From NCBI GenBank assembly GCA_047636495.1, contig JBLILH010000003.1, positions 1 through 64,000 of the forward strand: DNA of 64,000 bases, written 5' to 3'. The translations under genes and the position numbers were made by a program. Positions within the stretch are counted from its first letter, which is position 1; each line of letters opens with the position of its first letter. Positions 36,931 through 45,979 of this stretch are shown here, piece after piece. A model generated the notes under the pieces. It made no database searches. It had not been told where the DNA came from and worked only from the letters and a program-made list of their open reading frames with translations. The DNA comes from Endobugula sp047636495. Lineage in GTDB: Bacteria; Pseudomonadota; Gammaproteobacteria; Pseudomonadales; Cellvibrionaceae.

Positions 36931-37497
36931 TCATTGATTAGCAGAAATATAATTGACTATATCTTGAGCGACATCTTCTAACATACGGTTAGAGCCTACG
37001 CCGAAAGGGTCTGCATAAGCTCTTGCTCTCCGGTAAGAACCTGTTTTGCCTATAACTTCACCGGTGGTAGCATCCTTAAGTATCACATCGAAAATGACTA
37101 CCGAACTTCCCGCCATTGCACCGGCCCAAAACCTTGCAGCGCCGCCAATAAATTTAATTTGTTTTACGTACGGCTTGATAATAAGTGTATCGCCTTTTTG
37201 AGAAGCTGAAATAGTTGACTCTTCGAGCTGTTCTTCCTTGATGACTGTTACATTGTCAAGTAAGCCGGTAATTCTAGTCGCCAAGATTTCATCTATTTTA
37301 TTAACCGCTTTGATATTTTCACCATGCTCAGCATAAATCGGCGCTATTTCACTAGCTACAAGAACAATTTTTTTGAAATCGCCTACTTTGACGGATGCTC
37401 GTTTAGTTTCTGTGGGCTGCTCGGTGACTTGAGTAGCGCACCCAACCAGACCGACAATTCATGTGAGAATGCTAAGTTTAACTATTTTTTTATCAAA
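36931..37497 (-). pseudogene. DUF4410-like lipoprotein with a stop codon in its signal peptide
   Basis: The open part reads from CATQVTEQPTETKR through VKVGDFKKIVLVA to GGAARFWAGAMAGSSVVIFDVIL and the end at 36931. This has the look of DUF4410-type lipoproteins. Upstream in the same frame is KKIVKLSILT-stop-IVGLVGCATQ: a perfect signal peptide and lipobox (LVGC) interrupted by TGA at 37459-37461. No ATG exists in frame before it, and a poly-A run nearby could have lost a base. Only internal TTG/ATT starts remain, which would yield a cytosolic fragment. Recent inactivation, or a sequencing error at one or two positions, are both possible. Confidence 0.65.
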
Positions 37498-37702
37498 AAA
37501 AGTGCCTTATAAAGTGAAGTAAGCTGAAGATTGGGATTATACGTGAATATAGTTCCCATGCTTGGCTTGTTATCAATGACTACAAAAATAGACTTAATAC
37601 AGGTATTAATATACTTAACCTTGTCTTTTATTGTTGGGGTAGAGTTAACGAAATAATATTTGAAATACTACAGCCTAGCTCAGGCCAACAGAGCCGTTCT
37701 CT

Positions 37703-38083
37703 TTAGCAATAAAGCGGTTCCTTTCCGTACTTTAGTTCTAGCGATTGTCGCTCGAGTTTTTTTAACTTTCTCACCACTAAGCCATAAGAGCGATCTATCA
37801 TTCTTTCGATTTCCCCCGGTGGAATACTGCCATCTAAAATCACAGTATTCCAATGGCGCTTATTCGCATGATAACCAGGAATCACGGCGTGAAAAATATC
37901 GCGCAACATGATCGCTTCATTGGGATCACACTTTACATTAATACGACCAACACCGCTTTTTTCGCCTAAAGTACCAAATAATTTTCCCTTTATTTTGAAC
38001 ACAATAAGGTCAGGCCCAAAGGGGTAATCTTCTCGTGATTCGGGTTTGGTCAGGCAATATTGTTTAACTCGATCATAGTCCAT
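37703..38083 (-). CDS. MmcQ/YjbR family protein
   Basis: The product has 126 residues from the ATG at 38083 (AGGTGA upstream), rather than the TTG two codons before. Typical CyaY-like fold signatures are CLTKPESREDYPFGPDLIVFKIKGKLFG, VNVKCDP-like INVKCDPNEA, and HWNTVILDGSIPPGEIERMIDRSYGLV. The family is a predicted DNA-binding double-wing protein; the function is not established. It precedes smrA in the antiparallel genome order, but both are on the minus strand with 110 bp between. Confidence 0.88.
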   Translation of the reverse strand: MDYDRVKQYCLTKPESREDYPFGPDLIVFKIKGKLFGTLGEKSGVGRINVKCDPNEAIMLRDIFHAVIPGYHANKRHWNTVILDGSIPPGEIERMIDRSYGLVVRKLKKLERQSLELKYGKEPLYC

Positions 38084-38193
38084 CGACAATCACCTTTTCT
38101 CATTGAATGGACGGGAGCGTGGGGTAAGCTAGGAGAACGGCACATAAAACAGACAAGGCACTAATAAATAATGGGAAGAACAATACCACGCCA

Positions 38194-38760
38194 TCACTGA
38201 TGTCGCTCTGAATTTTCTAAACGTTTTCTATCGCTTTTCTTTAATAGTAAATACGTTGCACCGGCACCACCGTGGTGTTTTTGTGCCGAATGAAAAGCCA
38301 AAACCTGATCAATTTGTGGCAGCCAATGGGCGACTAAACTTTTAAGCACTGCCGGGATTGCTCTGCCCTCGCCTTTGCCGTGGGTAATTAATGCACACCG
38401 AATATCGTGAGTAATACAATCTCGTACAAATTGATATATTGTTAACCGCGCTTGGTCGGCGGTCATACGATGTAAGTCTAAACGCGCCTCAATGATATAT
38501 TTCCCCATACGCAACTGTTTATACACGCCGTGTTGCACGCCCGGGCGCTGATAAGCCAGCAGCGCATTCGCATCTAGCTGTTCGACTCCGCTATTTACTA
38601 ACGGATCAGTAAGGGATATATTTTCAAATTGTGCCGCTTGCTGGCGAGTTTTGACGGTACTTTTATCGAGCGTCGAGATATTCAACGCAACCCGCTTTTC
38701 ACGCTGGAGCGGTTGCACACCTTGCATTTCGTTAAAAAAGTCTTCGCTGTCATTATCCAT
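38194..38760 (-). CDS. smrA: Smr-domain nuclease-like protein
   Basis: The product has 188 residues. The N-terminal FFNEMQGVQPLQREKRV is the DUF1062-type opening typical of SmrA. The Smr domain (~92-178) shows LDLHRMT, the THGKGEG loop and HHGGAGATYLLLKK. Smr domains are MutS2-related endonucleases acting on nicked or branched DNA or on mRNA. The length matches SmrA of E. coli (187). Start ATG at 38760. Confidence 0.9.
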   Translation of the reverse strand: MDNDSEDFFNEMQGVQPLQREKRVALNISTLDKSTVKTRQQAAQFENISLTDPLVNSGVEQLDANALLAYQRPGVQHGVYKQLRMGKYIIEARLDLHRMTADQARLTIYQFVRDCITHDIRCALITHGKGEGRAIPAVLKSLVAHWLPQIDQVLAFHSAQKHHGGAGATYLLLKKSDRKRLENSERHQ

Positions 38761-38813
38761 AACTGCATGTTATCAACCCTTTTTTGAAAGGGCAATTAAA
38801 GATGATGGCAGCA

Positions 38814-38837
38814 TAAAAAAAGGCAGCCGAAGCTGCC
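38814..38837 (-). terminator. Terminator of the dctPQM operon
   Basis: On the minus strand GGCAGCTTCGGCTGCC folds with a stable TTCG tetraloop and is followed by TTTTTTT. It lies ~30 bp after the dctM stop and before smrA. Confidence 0.9.
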
Positions 38838-38865
38838 AACGAAGCTCATTGTTAACGGATCGACG

Positions 38866-40266
38866 TCAATTAGTAATGATTTCTGGGCCCATCACCGTAA
38901 TCGGCAACCAAGTTGAAATGGCGGGGATATAGGTGATCAGAATAAGGAAGATAAACATGACACACACAAATGGCATCGCTGCTTTTATTACCTCAACCAT
39001 ACTCATACCCGTAATAGCCGATGTGACGAACAGATTCAGCCCTATGGGCGGTGTCACCATACCAATCTCCATATTCACCACCATAATCACCCCTAAGTGT
39101 ATCGGATCAATACCCAGCTCTATGGCGATAGGAAACACCACTGGCGCAACAATTAATAACAGCCCTGACGGTTCCATAAATTGTCCACCTAATAACAAAA
39201 TTAAGTTAACGGCGATAAGAAAGGTAAACCATGTAAAGCCTGCATCCAACATTAGGCTAGTCACATGCTGAGGAATGTTTTCAGAGGTCAACACGTGAGC
39301 AAATACTAAGGCATTCACAATCACAAACATTAGCATGAGTGTGGTTTTAGCCGATTCCACCATCACTTGGCGGGTTTCTTGATGATAGAACACTACCACG
39401 CTATTTTTTAACGTGACACTCAGGTTACGTAGTGCAGCGTTGGGTAAACTTTCGTCTTCTTCACACCATGCCACGTCTTTTAACGGCCCCATATCGCGAT
39501 AGATAAAAACAGCAATAAAAAAGGAATATACCGCTGCCACTGATGCAGCCTCGGTTGGCGTAAAGATACCGCCATATATACCGCCTAAAATAATAACGAT
39601 TAAAAATAAGCCCCATGACGCTGAGCCTGCTGCCTCTAGAATTTCTCCCATCCCCGCAAACGGTTCTTTCTTCATGCCTTTCATACGGGCATTAACATAT
39701 ATTGCTGCCATCAACATAAAGCCTGCTAATAAGCCGGGAAATACGCCCGCTAGAAACATCCGCCCTACTGACACATCGGTTGCCGCAGAGTACACGACCA
39801 TCACAATCGACGGTGGAATCAAGATCCCCAAGGTACCCGCATTGGCTATTACACCCGCAGCAAACTGCTTGGTGTAGCCTGCCTGCATCATACCTGCAAT
39901 GGCGATGCTGCCAATAGCGACTACCGTCGCAGGTGATGACCCCGACAATGCGGCAAATAACATACACGCAAAGACGCTTGCGATAGCCAAACCACCGCGA
40001 ACATGCCCAACCGCCGCAATCGCGAAGCGAATAATACGTCGAGCCACACCACCGGTAGACATAAATGACGAGGCTAAAATAAAGAAGGGGATAGCCAAAA
40101 GAGTATAGTTTTGTGATGCGGTATATAGCTGTAGCGCAATCGACGATACCGAATCATGTGAAAATACCGCGATCACTAATATGCTCGACAAACCTAACGA
40201 TACCGCGACAGGCACACCTAAAAATAAGAAAACAAAGACTAAACCAAATAAAATAATCGATTCCAT
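38866..40266 (-). CDS. dctM: TRAP transporter large permease
   Basis: The product has 466 residues, with about 12-14 hydrophobic helices. The DctM signatures are LFLGVPVAVSLGLS at the start, LLAIPFFILASSFMSTGG, ALSGSSPATVVAIGSIA, NAGTLGILIPPSI and GGIYGGIFTPTEAASVAA. It catalyses sodium-coupled uptake together with DctQ, using substrate delivered by DctP. The gene is 2 bp downstream of dctQ. A cytosolic insert of ~60 residues near 265-320 is longer than in the shortest family members. Confidence 0.95.
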   Translation of the reverse strand: MESIILFGLVFVFLFLGVPVAVSLGLSSILVIAVFSHDSVSSIALQLYTASQNYTLLAIPFFILASSFMSTGGVARRIIRFAIAAVGHVRGGLAIASVFACMLFAALSGSSPATVVAIGSIAIAGMMQAGYTKQFAAGVIANAGTLGILIPPSIVMVVYSAATDVSVGRMFLAGVFPGLLAGFMLMAAIYVNARMKGMKKEPFAGMGEILEAAGSASWGLFLIVIILGGIYGGIFTPTEAASVAAVYSFFIAVFIYRDMGPLKDVAWCEEDESLPNAALRNLSVTLKNSVVVFYHQETRQVMVESAKTTLMLMFVIVNALVFAHVLTSENIPQHVTSLMLDAGFTWFTFLIAVNLILLLGGQFMEPSGLLLIVAPVVFPIAIELGIDPIHLGVIMVVNMEIGMVTPPIGLNLFVTSAITGMSMVEVIKAAMPFVCVMFIFLILITYIPAISTWLPITVMGPEIITN

Positions 40267-40268
40267 CG

Positions 40269-40952
40269 TTACGGCTCCTTCGCTGAGTTTTTGTGCTCTT
40301 CTAGGAGCTCTTCAGCTTCGTGCGAGGCAATGATCATCTCTCTCTCACCTCGCCAGATAGCAATAAAGGCTTGCACTGAACGCAGTACAAATAACACTAA
40401 ACCAATGGGTAAAATAATATAAGCAATCCAGCGAGGTAAACGCTCGCCACCGTGTAAAAATTCAGGAAAAAAACTGGGTAATACAATATCTTCCATACCA
40501 ATGCCAACGCTATAAATTTTACTAAAGTAGAACCACGCACCACCCTTCGACTCTACGCCAAAGATTGTTAACCATTCGGCTGAAAATAATGTCACACCGT
40601 AAACCACACAAGTCGCTGCACCGAACAATGCAAAGAAGCGGAATACCGGTTTAGGGAATGTACGAATTAGCGCATCCACACCTAAATGTGAACCCACCTT
40701 AATGCCATAGCTCATACCAAAAAGGATTAACCATGCAAACAATACTTGTGTTAATTCTAATGCGCCCCCCCATCCAGCATGGAATACATGACGTGCAATC
40801 ACTTGTGAAAAGCTAATCATCACCATAAGCGCTAAAATAATAGCGATAAAATTTTCTTCGAAACGATCGATGAACTCTATAATTTTATTTTTAGGTGTTT
40901 TATTTTTAAAGCTATTATTATCTGAACGACTGTTTTCCGGAATCTGATTCAC
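40269..40952 (-). CDS. dctQ: TRAP transporter small permease
   Basis: The product has 227 residues, with four helices as in DctQ (~30-50, 65-85, 105-125, 185-205). The motif ELTQVLFAWLILFGMSYGIK is typical. A ~35-residue insert (VESKGGAWFYFSKIYSVGIG) lies before the last helix, making it longer than minimal DctQ. A charged tail ends AEELLEEHKNSAKEP. It is the second gene of the dctPQM operon. Confidence 0.93.
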   Translation of the reverse strand: MNQIPENSRSDNNSFKNKTPKNKIIEFIDRFEENFIAIILALMVMISFSQVIARHVFHAGWGGALELTQVLFAWLILFGMSYGIKVGSHLGVDALIRTFPKPVFRFFALFGAATCVVYGVTLFSAEWLTIFGVESKGGAWFYFSKIYSVGIGMEDIVLPSFFPEFLHGGERLPRWIAYIILPIGLVLFVLRSVQAFIAIWRGEREMIIASHEAEELLEEHKNSAKEP

Positions 40953-41063
40953 GGGAACTCCTTACTATATTGATATGTAAACAATGTATAAACACCCACG
41001 AACATCACTAATGGCGAAAACTGTCGCCATTAGTGTGTTTTCTATAATAATAAGAAATGAGAA

Positions 41064-42059
41064 TTATTGACCTGCAGCGACAGCAGCATCAATTACGTCC
41101 TGACCAATATCATCAGCAAACTTTGACCATACTGGCTTCATAGTATCGACCCAGATCTTACGCTGTTCTGGTGTTAATGCTCTAACAATACCACCAGACT
41201 TGATGATTTCTTCTCTAGAATTTGCGTTAATAGCCGTCGCTTTTGAATTCGCCTTATTGGTTTCTTCTTTAAAGATCGCTAAAAACTGCTTACGTACATC
41301 GACAGGTAAGCTATCTAACCAATCTTTAGAGGTCACCGCTAAATAAGTTAGTAACTGATGATTGGTTTCGGTAACACCATCTTGTACTTCGAAGAATTTT
41401 TGTTTGTAAATATTTGACCAAGTATTCTCCTGCCCATCAACAACCCCTGTTTGTAATGCACCGTACACCTCTTTAAAAGCCAGTTTTTGTGCGTTTGCAC
41501 CCATAGCCTCAATCATGGCCACCGCAACATCAGACGTTTGTGTACGAAACTTTAAACCCTCTGCATCGCTAGGGACTACCAACGGTTTATTGGCAGAAAA
41601 ATGCTTTAGACCATTAAAAATATACGAGAGGCCGACGTAGCCTTTATCGCTTACTGCCGACAATAGTTTTTGACCTGTAGGGCCATTAGTGAACTTTTCT
41701 ACCGCACCCATATCACTAAATAAAAACGGTAAATCAAACAAACGATATTTTTTGGTATAAGATTCAAACTTTGATAAAGAGGGTGCAGCAACCTGTACGT
41801 CACCTAATAACAATGCCTCCATTACTTTATTATCGTTAAATAATTGTGAGCGGGGGTATACCAGCATGCACGCTTTGCCATTCATTTCTTCATTAATTCT
41901 TGCCGCAATCGCACCTGCCGCTTCACCTTTAGGGTGACCCTTTGCTGCTGTGACATGACTAAACTTAATAACAATCTCGCCCGGATCACAATCAGCAGTA
42001 GCAAAAGCTGAGCTAGTAAGCAATGCCGCAGCACTAATTGCAGTAAATAAACGTTTCAT
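41064..42059 (-). CDS. dctP: TRAP transporter dicarboxylate-binding protein
   Basis: The product has 331 residues. The signal peptide is ~1-22 (FATAD cleavage). The periplasmic binding fold carries the DctP family motifs IKFSHVTAAKGHPKG, LKFRTQTSDVAVAMIEAMGANAQKLAFKEVYGALQTGVVDGQENTWSNIY. The Arg in KFRTQ is the residue that clamps the substrate carboxylate. It is closest in pattern to C4-dicarboxylate (succinate, malate, fumarate) binders. First gene of the operon, under a sigma-54 promoter. Confidence 0.95.
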   Translation of the reverse strand: MKRLFTAISAAALLTSSAFATADCDPGEIVIKFSHVTAAKGHPKGEAAGAIAARINEEMNGKACMLVYPRSQLFNDNKVMEALLLGDVQVAAPSLSKFESYTKKYRLFDLPFLFSDMGAVEKFTNGPTGQKLLSAVSDKGYVGLSYIFNGLKHFSANKPLVVPSDAEGLKFRTQTSDVAVAMIEAMGANAQKLAFKEVYGALQTGVVDGQENTWSNIYKQKFFEVQDGVTETNHQLLTYLAVTSKDWLDSLPVDVRKQFLAIFKEETNKANSKATAINANSREEIIKSGGIVRALTPEQRKIWVDTMKPVWSKFADDIGQDVIDAAVAAGQ

Positions 42060-42154
42060 AATTTTCCCCTCTCAGGAGTGTATGTGATTAATATTCAATA
42101 TCATTGGTTATAGTTGTAATTTTCGACGCACGAAGCGAAGAACACTGAGAGTCC

Positions 42155-42170
42155 AGCAGAAAGTGTGCCA
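42155..42170 (-). promoter_or_regulatory. Sigma-54 promoter of dctPQM
   Basis: The minus strand reads TGGCACACTTTCTGCT: TGGCAC and TGCT with GG and GC separated by exactly 10 bases. It starts transcription ~85-95 bp upstream of dctP. This matches control by the adjacent NtrC-type activator DctD. Confidence 0.9.
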
Positions 42171-42295
42171 AAAATATTAATGTCTGATAAATTGGGGCTT
42201 GAGGAGCGGGGATAAAAAGGTTGAGCGTGAATAAACGATGACAATAGGTTGGTTTCGACACACAAACCACGGGGAATGTCACCTAAACGACACAC

Positions 42296-42435
42296 TTCAA
42301 AGTGGAAACATCGATAAAAGATGAGAACCGGGTTCACTTGCTAGCGAACTTATGCGCCAACGATGATTAACATCGATAGAGTGGAGACTAACGCTACAAT
42401 AAAAAATATCATACCGAGAGATTTTCCACTTTGAA
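42296..42435. promoter_or_regulatory. Paired 12-bp inverted repeats: candidate DctD binding sites
   Basis: TTCAAAGTGGAA (42296-42307) and its exact complement TTCCACTTTGAA (42424-42435) lie 126 and 254 bp upstream of the sigma-54 promoter's -24 element, the usual distance range for enhancer sites. The flanks are also similar (AAACATCG; AAATGCG). Assigning them to DctD is inference. The rest of 42060-42408 carries no gene. Confidence 0.5.
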
Positions 42436-42600
42436 ATGCGGACTGTTTTTGGCGGATAACGGCTGTAGCTCCAATCCAATTAAGTGTGGGCATTGCTCAG
42501 AAGAAGAATGATCGTAGTGCAAACCGCAGTGACGACAAAATGTCTTTTTCATTTGATTTCGAAGATGTGCCGCTCTCGCAGCAAGACCGCCAATACCCAT
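42409..42600 (-). CDS. Small zinc-ribbon protein between dctD and dctP
   Basis: The product has 63 residues: MGIGGLAARAAHLRNQMKKT, then CRHCGLHYDHSSSEQCPHL, a CxxC...CxH arrangement that could bind zinc. AAGGGCG precedes the ATG, and the start is 40 bp after the dctD stop on the same strand. I recognise no family. Its 3' end overlaps one of the two inverted-repeat sites. It may be a cotranscribed regulator or a chance frame; the Cys/His pattern favours a gene. Confidence 0.5.
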   Translation of the reverse strand: MGIGGLAARAAHLRNQMKKTFCRHCGLHYDHSSSEQCPHLIGLELQPLSAKNSPHFKVENLSV

Positions 42601-42639
42601 TGTAGAGCGCCCTTATCTCACTATGTGCTGATATAAGCG

Positions 42640-44004
42640 TTAACTCTCGTTGGTTTCATCAAGTAACACTTTTTTATCTAACTGATATTTTTTCATTTTC
42701 TGGTATAAGGCTTTTCGAGACAAGCCTAATGTTTCGTAGGTTTTTTTAACGCTTCCATTATGTTGTTGCAATTCAGTCGCGATCACTGATCGTTCATAAT
42801 GCCCTACTCTCTCTGCGAGTGTGGTTGATACATTCGCTTCGGTATCTTCTTCCGCATTGTCACCCACCCCTGCCCAAATCCCTAGTACTAATCGATCAGC
42901 GATATTACGTAATTCGCGTACATTTCCTGGCCAGTCATATGCCATCAAATCGGCTATTATTTCAGGTGTTATTTCCGGAATCTCCCGGCGGTAACGTGAT
43001 CTAGCCTCGCGAGCCAAATGATATAACAACGCGGGGATGTCGTCTTTCCTCTCGCGTAAAGGAGGAATACGAATTGTGACGACATTTAAGCGGTAATACA
43101 AATCAGCACGAAAACGTTGTTGCTGACAGGCTTCTTCTAAGTCAGTTTTGGTCGCTGCTACAAATCGTACATCAAGCTGGATAATATTATTGGAGCCTAA
43201 ACGTTCTATAGAGCGGGTTTCAATCACACGTAATAACTTTATCTGCAACTCCATTGGCATCGATTCAATTTCATCTAAGAAAATAGTCCCACCGTTGGCA
43301 TGCTCTAATTTACCGATACGTTTTTTATTTGCGCTAGTAAATGCCCCCGCTTCGTGTCCAAACAATTCTGACTCCATAATATCTAAGGGAATAGCTCCAC
43401 AATTAAGCGCCACGAAGGGCTTATTTTTTCGATTGCCTTCTTCGTGAAGTGCACGCGCCACGACTTCTTTTCCTGATCCAGTTTCGCCCCATATCAATAC
43501 ATCGACATCGGCACCAGTTAATGCCATTAACTCTTTGCGAAGGCGCAACATGGACGGGGTACGCCCCACAATACTTTTATCTAACTCTATCTGGCCCGAT
43601 AATTCTTGGCGCAATATGCGGTTTTCTAGTACCAGACGTCTTTTCTCTAGTGCGCGCATGACCACGTTACTTAGGCGGTCGGCAGAGAACGGTTTTTCGA
43701 TTAAATCGTAAGCACCCGCACGCATTGCTTCAACCGCTATCGCAACGTCACCGTGACCCGTAATTAAAATCACCGGCATAGACGGATCGATTTCTAAGGC
43801 CATTGACATTAATTCTAGGCCGTCGATACCTACCATTCGAATATCGGTGATTAACGCGCCATATAAACCGCGATGAACATTATCTATCACGCCATCTGCG
43901 CTTTCATACTCAAGCACATCAAAGCCTGCCAGCACCAAACTCTGACTTAACGCATGTCGTAGATCAGCATCATCATCGACAAGTAAAATTGTTGGTTTTT
44001 CCAC
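42640..44004 (-). CDS. dctD: C4-dicarboxylate response regulator, NtrC family
   Basis: The product has 454 residues. The receiver domain (1-120) has DDD at 10-12, phospho-acceptor Asp near 55 (ITDIRM) and Lys in EKPF. The AAA+ domain covers ~143-375 (GETGSGKE Walker A, GGTIFLDEIESMP Walker B, arginine-finger region RFRADLYYRLNV). The Fis-type helix-turn-helix is ~405-445 (GSVKKTYETLGLSRKALYQKMKKY). The sigma-54-contacting loop reads GAFTSA rather than the usual GAFTGA. It is the response regulator for DctB and should activate the dctP promoter. Confidence 0.93.
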   Translation of the reverse strand: MEKPTILLVDDDADLRHALSQSLVLAGFDVLEYESADGVIDNVHRGLYGALITDIRMVGIDGLELMSMALEIDPSMPVILITGHGDVAIAVEAMRAGAYDLIEKPFSADRLSNVVMRALEKRRLVLENRILRQELSGQIELDKSIVGRTPSMLRLRKELMALTGADVDVLIWGETGSGKEVVARALHEEGNRKNKPFVALNCGAIPLDIMESELFGHEAGAFTSANKKRIGKLEHANGGTIFLDEIESMPMELQIKLLRVIETRSIERLGSNNIIQLDVRFVAATKTDLEEACQQQRFRADLYYRLNVVTIRIPPLRERKDDIPALLYHLAREARSRYRREIPEITPEIIADLMAYDWPGNVRELRNIADRLVLGIWAGVGDNAEEDTEANVSTTLAERVGHYERSVIATELQQHNGSVKKTYETLGLSRKALYQKMKKYQLDKKVLLDETNES

Positions 44005-44082
44005 TGATTAATTACTCACATTTAATAGCGTTGATTGGTTTATTAACCACATTATGTAGCATGAACTGTATAGAAAACCATT

Positions 44083-45957
44083 TTATTTTGCTAACGGCAA
44101 CGTAATGCAAAACACGCCGCCGTAGTTTTTTTCTTGTTTAACGTCAATCGTTCCCTGAAATTCTTTTACCATGGTATGGACTATAAATAGTCCAAGCCCC
44201 AAGCCAACACCGACACCCTTGGTGGTAAAAAATGGAGTAAATATTTTATCTTTTACTGAGTCAGAAATCCCTTTACCGCTATCTTTTACCCACACCTCTA
44301 CTGTGTCACCAAGTATATTCCAACTCACTTCTACACGCTGAACATGCTCATGCTGAATGGCGTCCATAGCGTTTGTCACTAGGTTAATGACCACCTGTGA
44401 CAACCTTAAATGGCCCGCCATCACTTGAACGTTTAGCTTGGGTGCTAACACCAAAAGCTCCACACCTTGTTTTTTAGCTTGTGGTGATAACAGAATAATC
44501 ATTTCGTCCATTACGCTAGCCAAGTTAACCGGGGCTAGTGTGTCGTCTGATTTGTGCGCGAAAGAGCGTAACGTTTTGGTCAAGCTGGCCATGCGTTCGG
44601 TAAGGCTTGTAATACGTGCCAGGTTATCGATTACGTCGTTCGGTTTTTCTAACTGCAATAATTGTTTGGCATTGTCTGCGTAGGATCGAATGGCGGCCAA
44701 AGGTTGATTATACTCATGGGCCAGTGCTGCCGACATTTGCCCGATACCAGCCAATTTAGCGGCTTGCAATAAATCATCTTGGGTTTCACGTAGGGCCATT
44801 TCAGCTGAACGCCTTTCGGTGACCTCCGATGCCAATAAGTTATTAGACTCAGTTAACTCTCGAGTACGATCACGCACTTGGCGTTCTAAACGAAGTGCAA
44901 AAGCCTGCTGGCTACGAGCAAGTTCGATTAAGCGTCGACGCCGTTCAACCATAATCCACAGTGATAAAATGCATAAGACAACCATTAAACTACTGATTAT
45001 CATGGTGGTGATCTTTTGCTTCCGTACTGGGGATAGATCGACCAAGACGTGAAGATTCCACTGTAATAGTGGAAGATATTTAGTCACTTCGATATAGCGA
45101 TTAGAGGTGTTTTCGATGATGGGTTGACGCAAACGAATTTGCCTTGGCGAATAATTTTCTAAAGGCGAATCTACTGACTCAATCGTGGTGAGACTAGTCA
45201 ATATTTCCGTCGGCTCTGATAACTTACGGGGCATTTTACCTGCGGTTTTATACCGTTTCTGAATCAGAGTATCAAACGTATTTAATCGCCATGCGACAAT
45301 ATTAGATAACAGCACCCTGCCATTGGAATCAGTGGCTAGTATAGGTTCGCTCAGCAATGCCCAAACGTATTCCACCACGTCTAAGTTGACACGTACGATC
45401 ACCATGCCTCCCACTTTTTTGTCAACAAATACTGGCGATGCAAATATATAAGATCGTATACCTACGCTATCTACATCGCTCATCCGACCTAGGCGGCCTT
45501 GTATGGCGGCTTCAAAATAAGGCTCTATTTTTACATTAGTGCCAATCATCAAATGATTGCTACTGGAAAAAACATCTCCCTGTTTACCCACAAACCAAAA
45601 ATCTTTTGCGCCAGACAAACCCGTAATAATAGACGCGAGCTGACGACTGTTAGGAATAGCTGTCGGTACGTTAGATGCATTGTTATTACGCTGACGAAAC
45701 AAGTCAATTACATCGGTTCGCTTAGACACTAATGCGGTAATCAAACTAAATTTATTCAGCTGTAATGCCAGGTTGGATGACTGATACGTTAATACGCTCT
45801 CAGCTTTTTCTTTTGCTTCAAGCAAAGCCTTGCGCTCTGACCACTCGGATAAAAGATAGACAAAAAAACTACCTAACACTGCCACGATCACTAATAAGCC
45901 TATTCGCTTGGCACGAGAAGGCTGATAAAAAAAATGGCGGCGAGTCGTCTTAGGCAT
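44083..45957 (-). CDS. dctB: C4-dicarboxylate sensor histidine kinase
   Basis: The product has ~624 residues from the ATG at 45957 (MPKTTRRHFF); a TTG start at 45987 would overlap parC. One helix near the start, a periplasmic double-Cache sensor domain (~60-300), a second helix (~318-340), a coiled coil, then the kinase. The H-box is LAHEYNQPLAAIRSYADNA and the ATP-binding boxes are NLVTNAMDAIQ, VKDSGKGIS and GVGLGLGLFIV. It is 78 bp upstream of dctD and follows parC, an unusual neighbour for this system. Confidence 0.92.
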   Translation of the reverse strand: MPKTTRRHFFYQPSRAKRIGLLVIVAVLGSFFVYLLSEWSERKALLEAKEKAESVLTYQSSNLALQLNKFSLITALVSKRTDVIDLFRQRNNNASNVPTAIPNSRQLASIITGLSGAKDFWFVGKQGDVFSSSNHLMIGTNVKIEPYFEAAIQGRLGRMSDVDSVGIRSYIFASPVFVDKKVGGMVIVRVNLDVVEYVWALLSEPILATDSNGRVLLSNIVAWRLNTFDTLIQKRYKTAGKMPRKLSEPTEILTSLTTIESVDSPLENYSPRQIRLRQPIIENTSNRYIEVTKYLPLLQWNLHVLVDLSPVRKQKITTMIISSLMVVLCILSLWIMVERRRRLIELARSQQAFALRLERQVRDRTRELTESNNLLASEVTERRSAEMALRETQDDLLQAAKLAGIGQMSAALAHEYNQPLAAIRSYADNAKQLLQLEKPNDVIDNLARITSLTERMASLTKTLRSFAHKSDDTLAPVNLASVMDEMIILLSPQAKKQGVELLVLAPKLNVQVMAGHLRLSQVVINLVTNAMDAIQHEHVQRVEVSWNILGDTVEVWVKDSGKGISDSVKDKIFTPFFTTKGVGVGLGLGLFIVHTMVKEFQGTIDVKQEKNYGGVFCITLPLAK

Positions 45958-45979
45958 AGTAAGAAACCATCGGTGGTGG

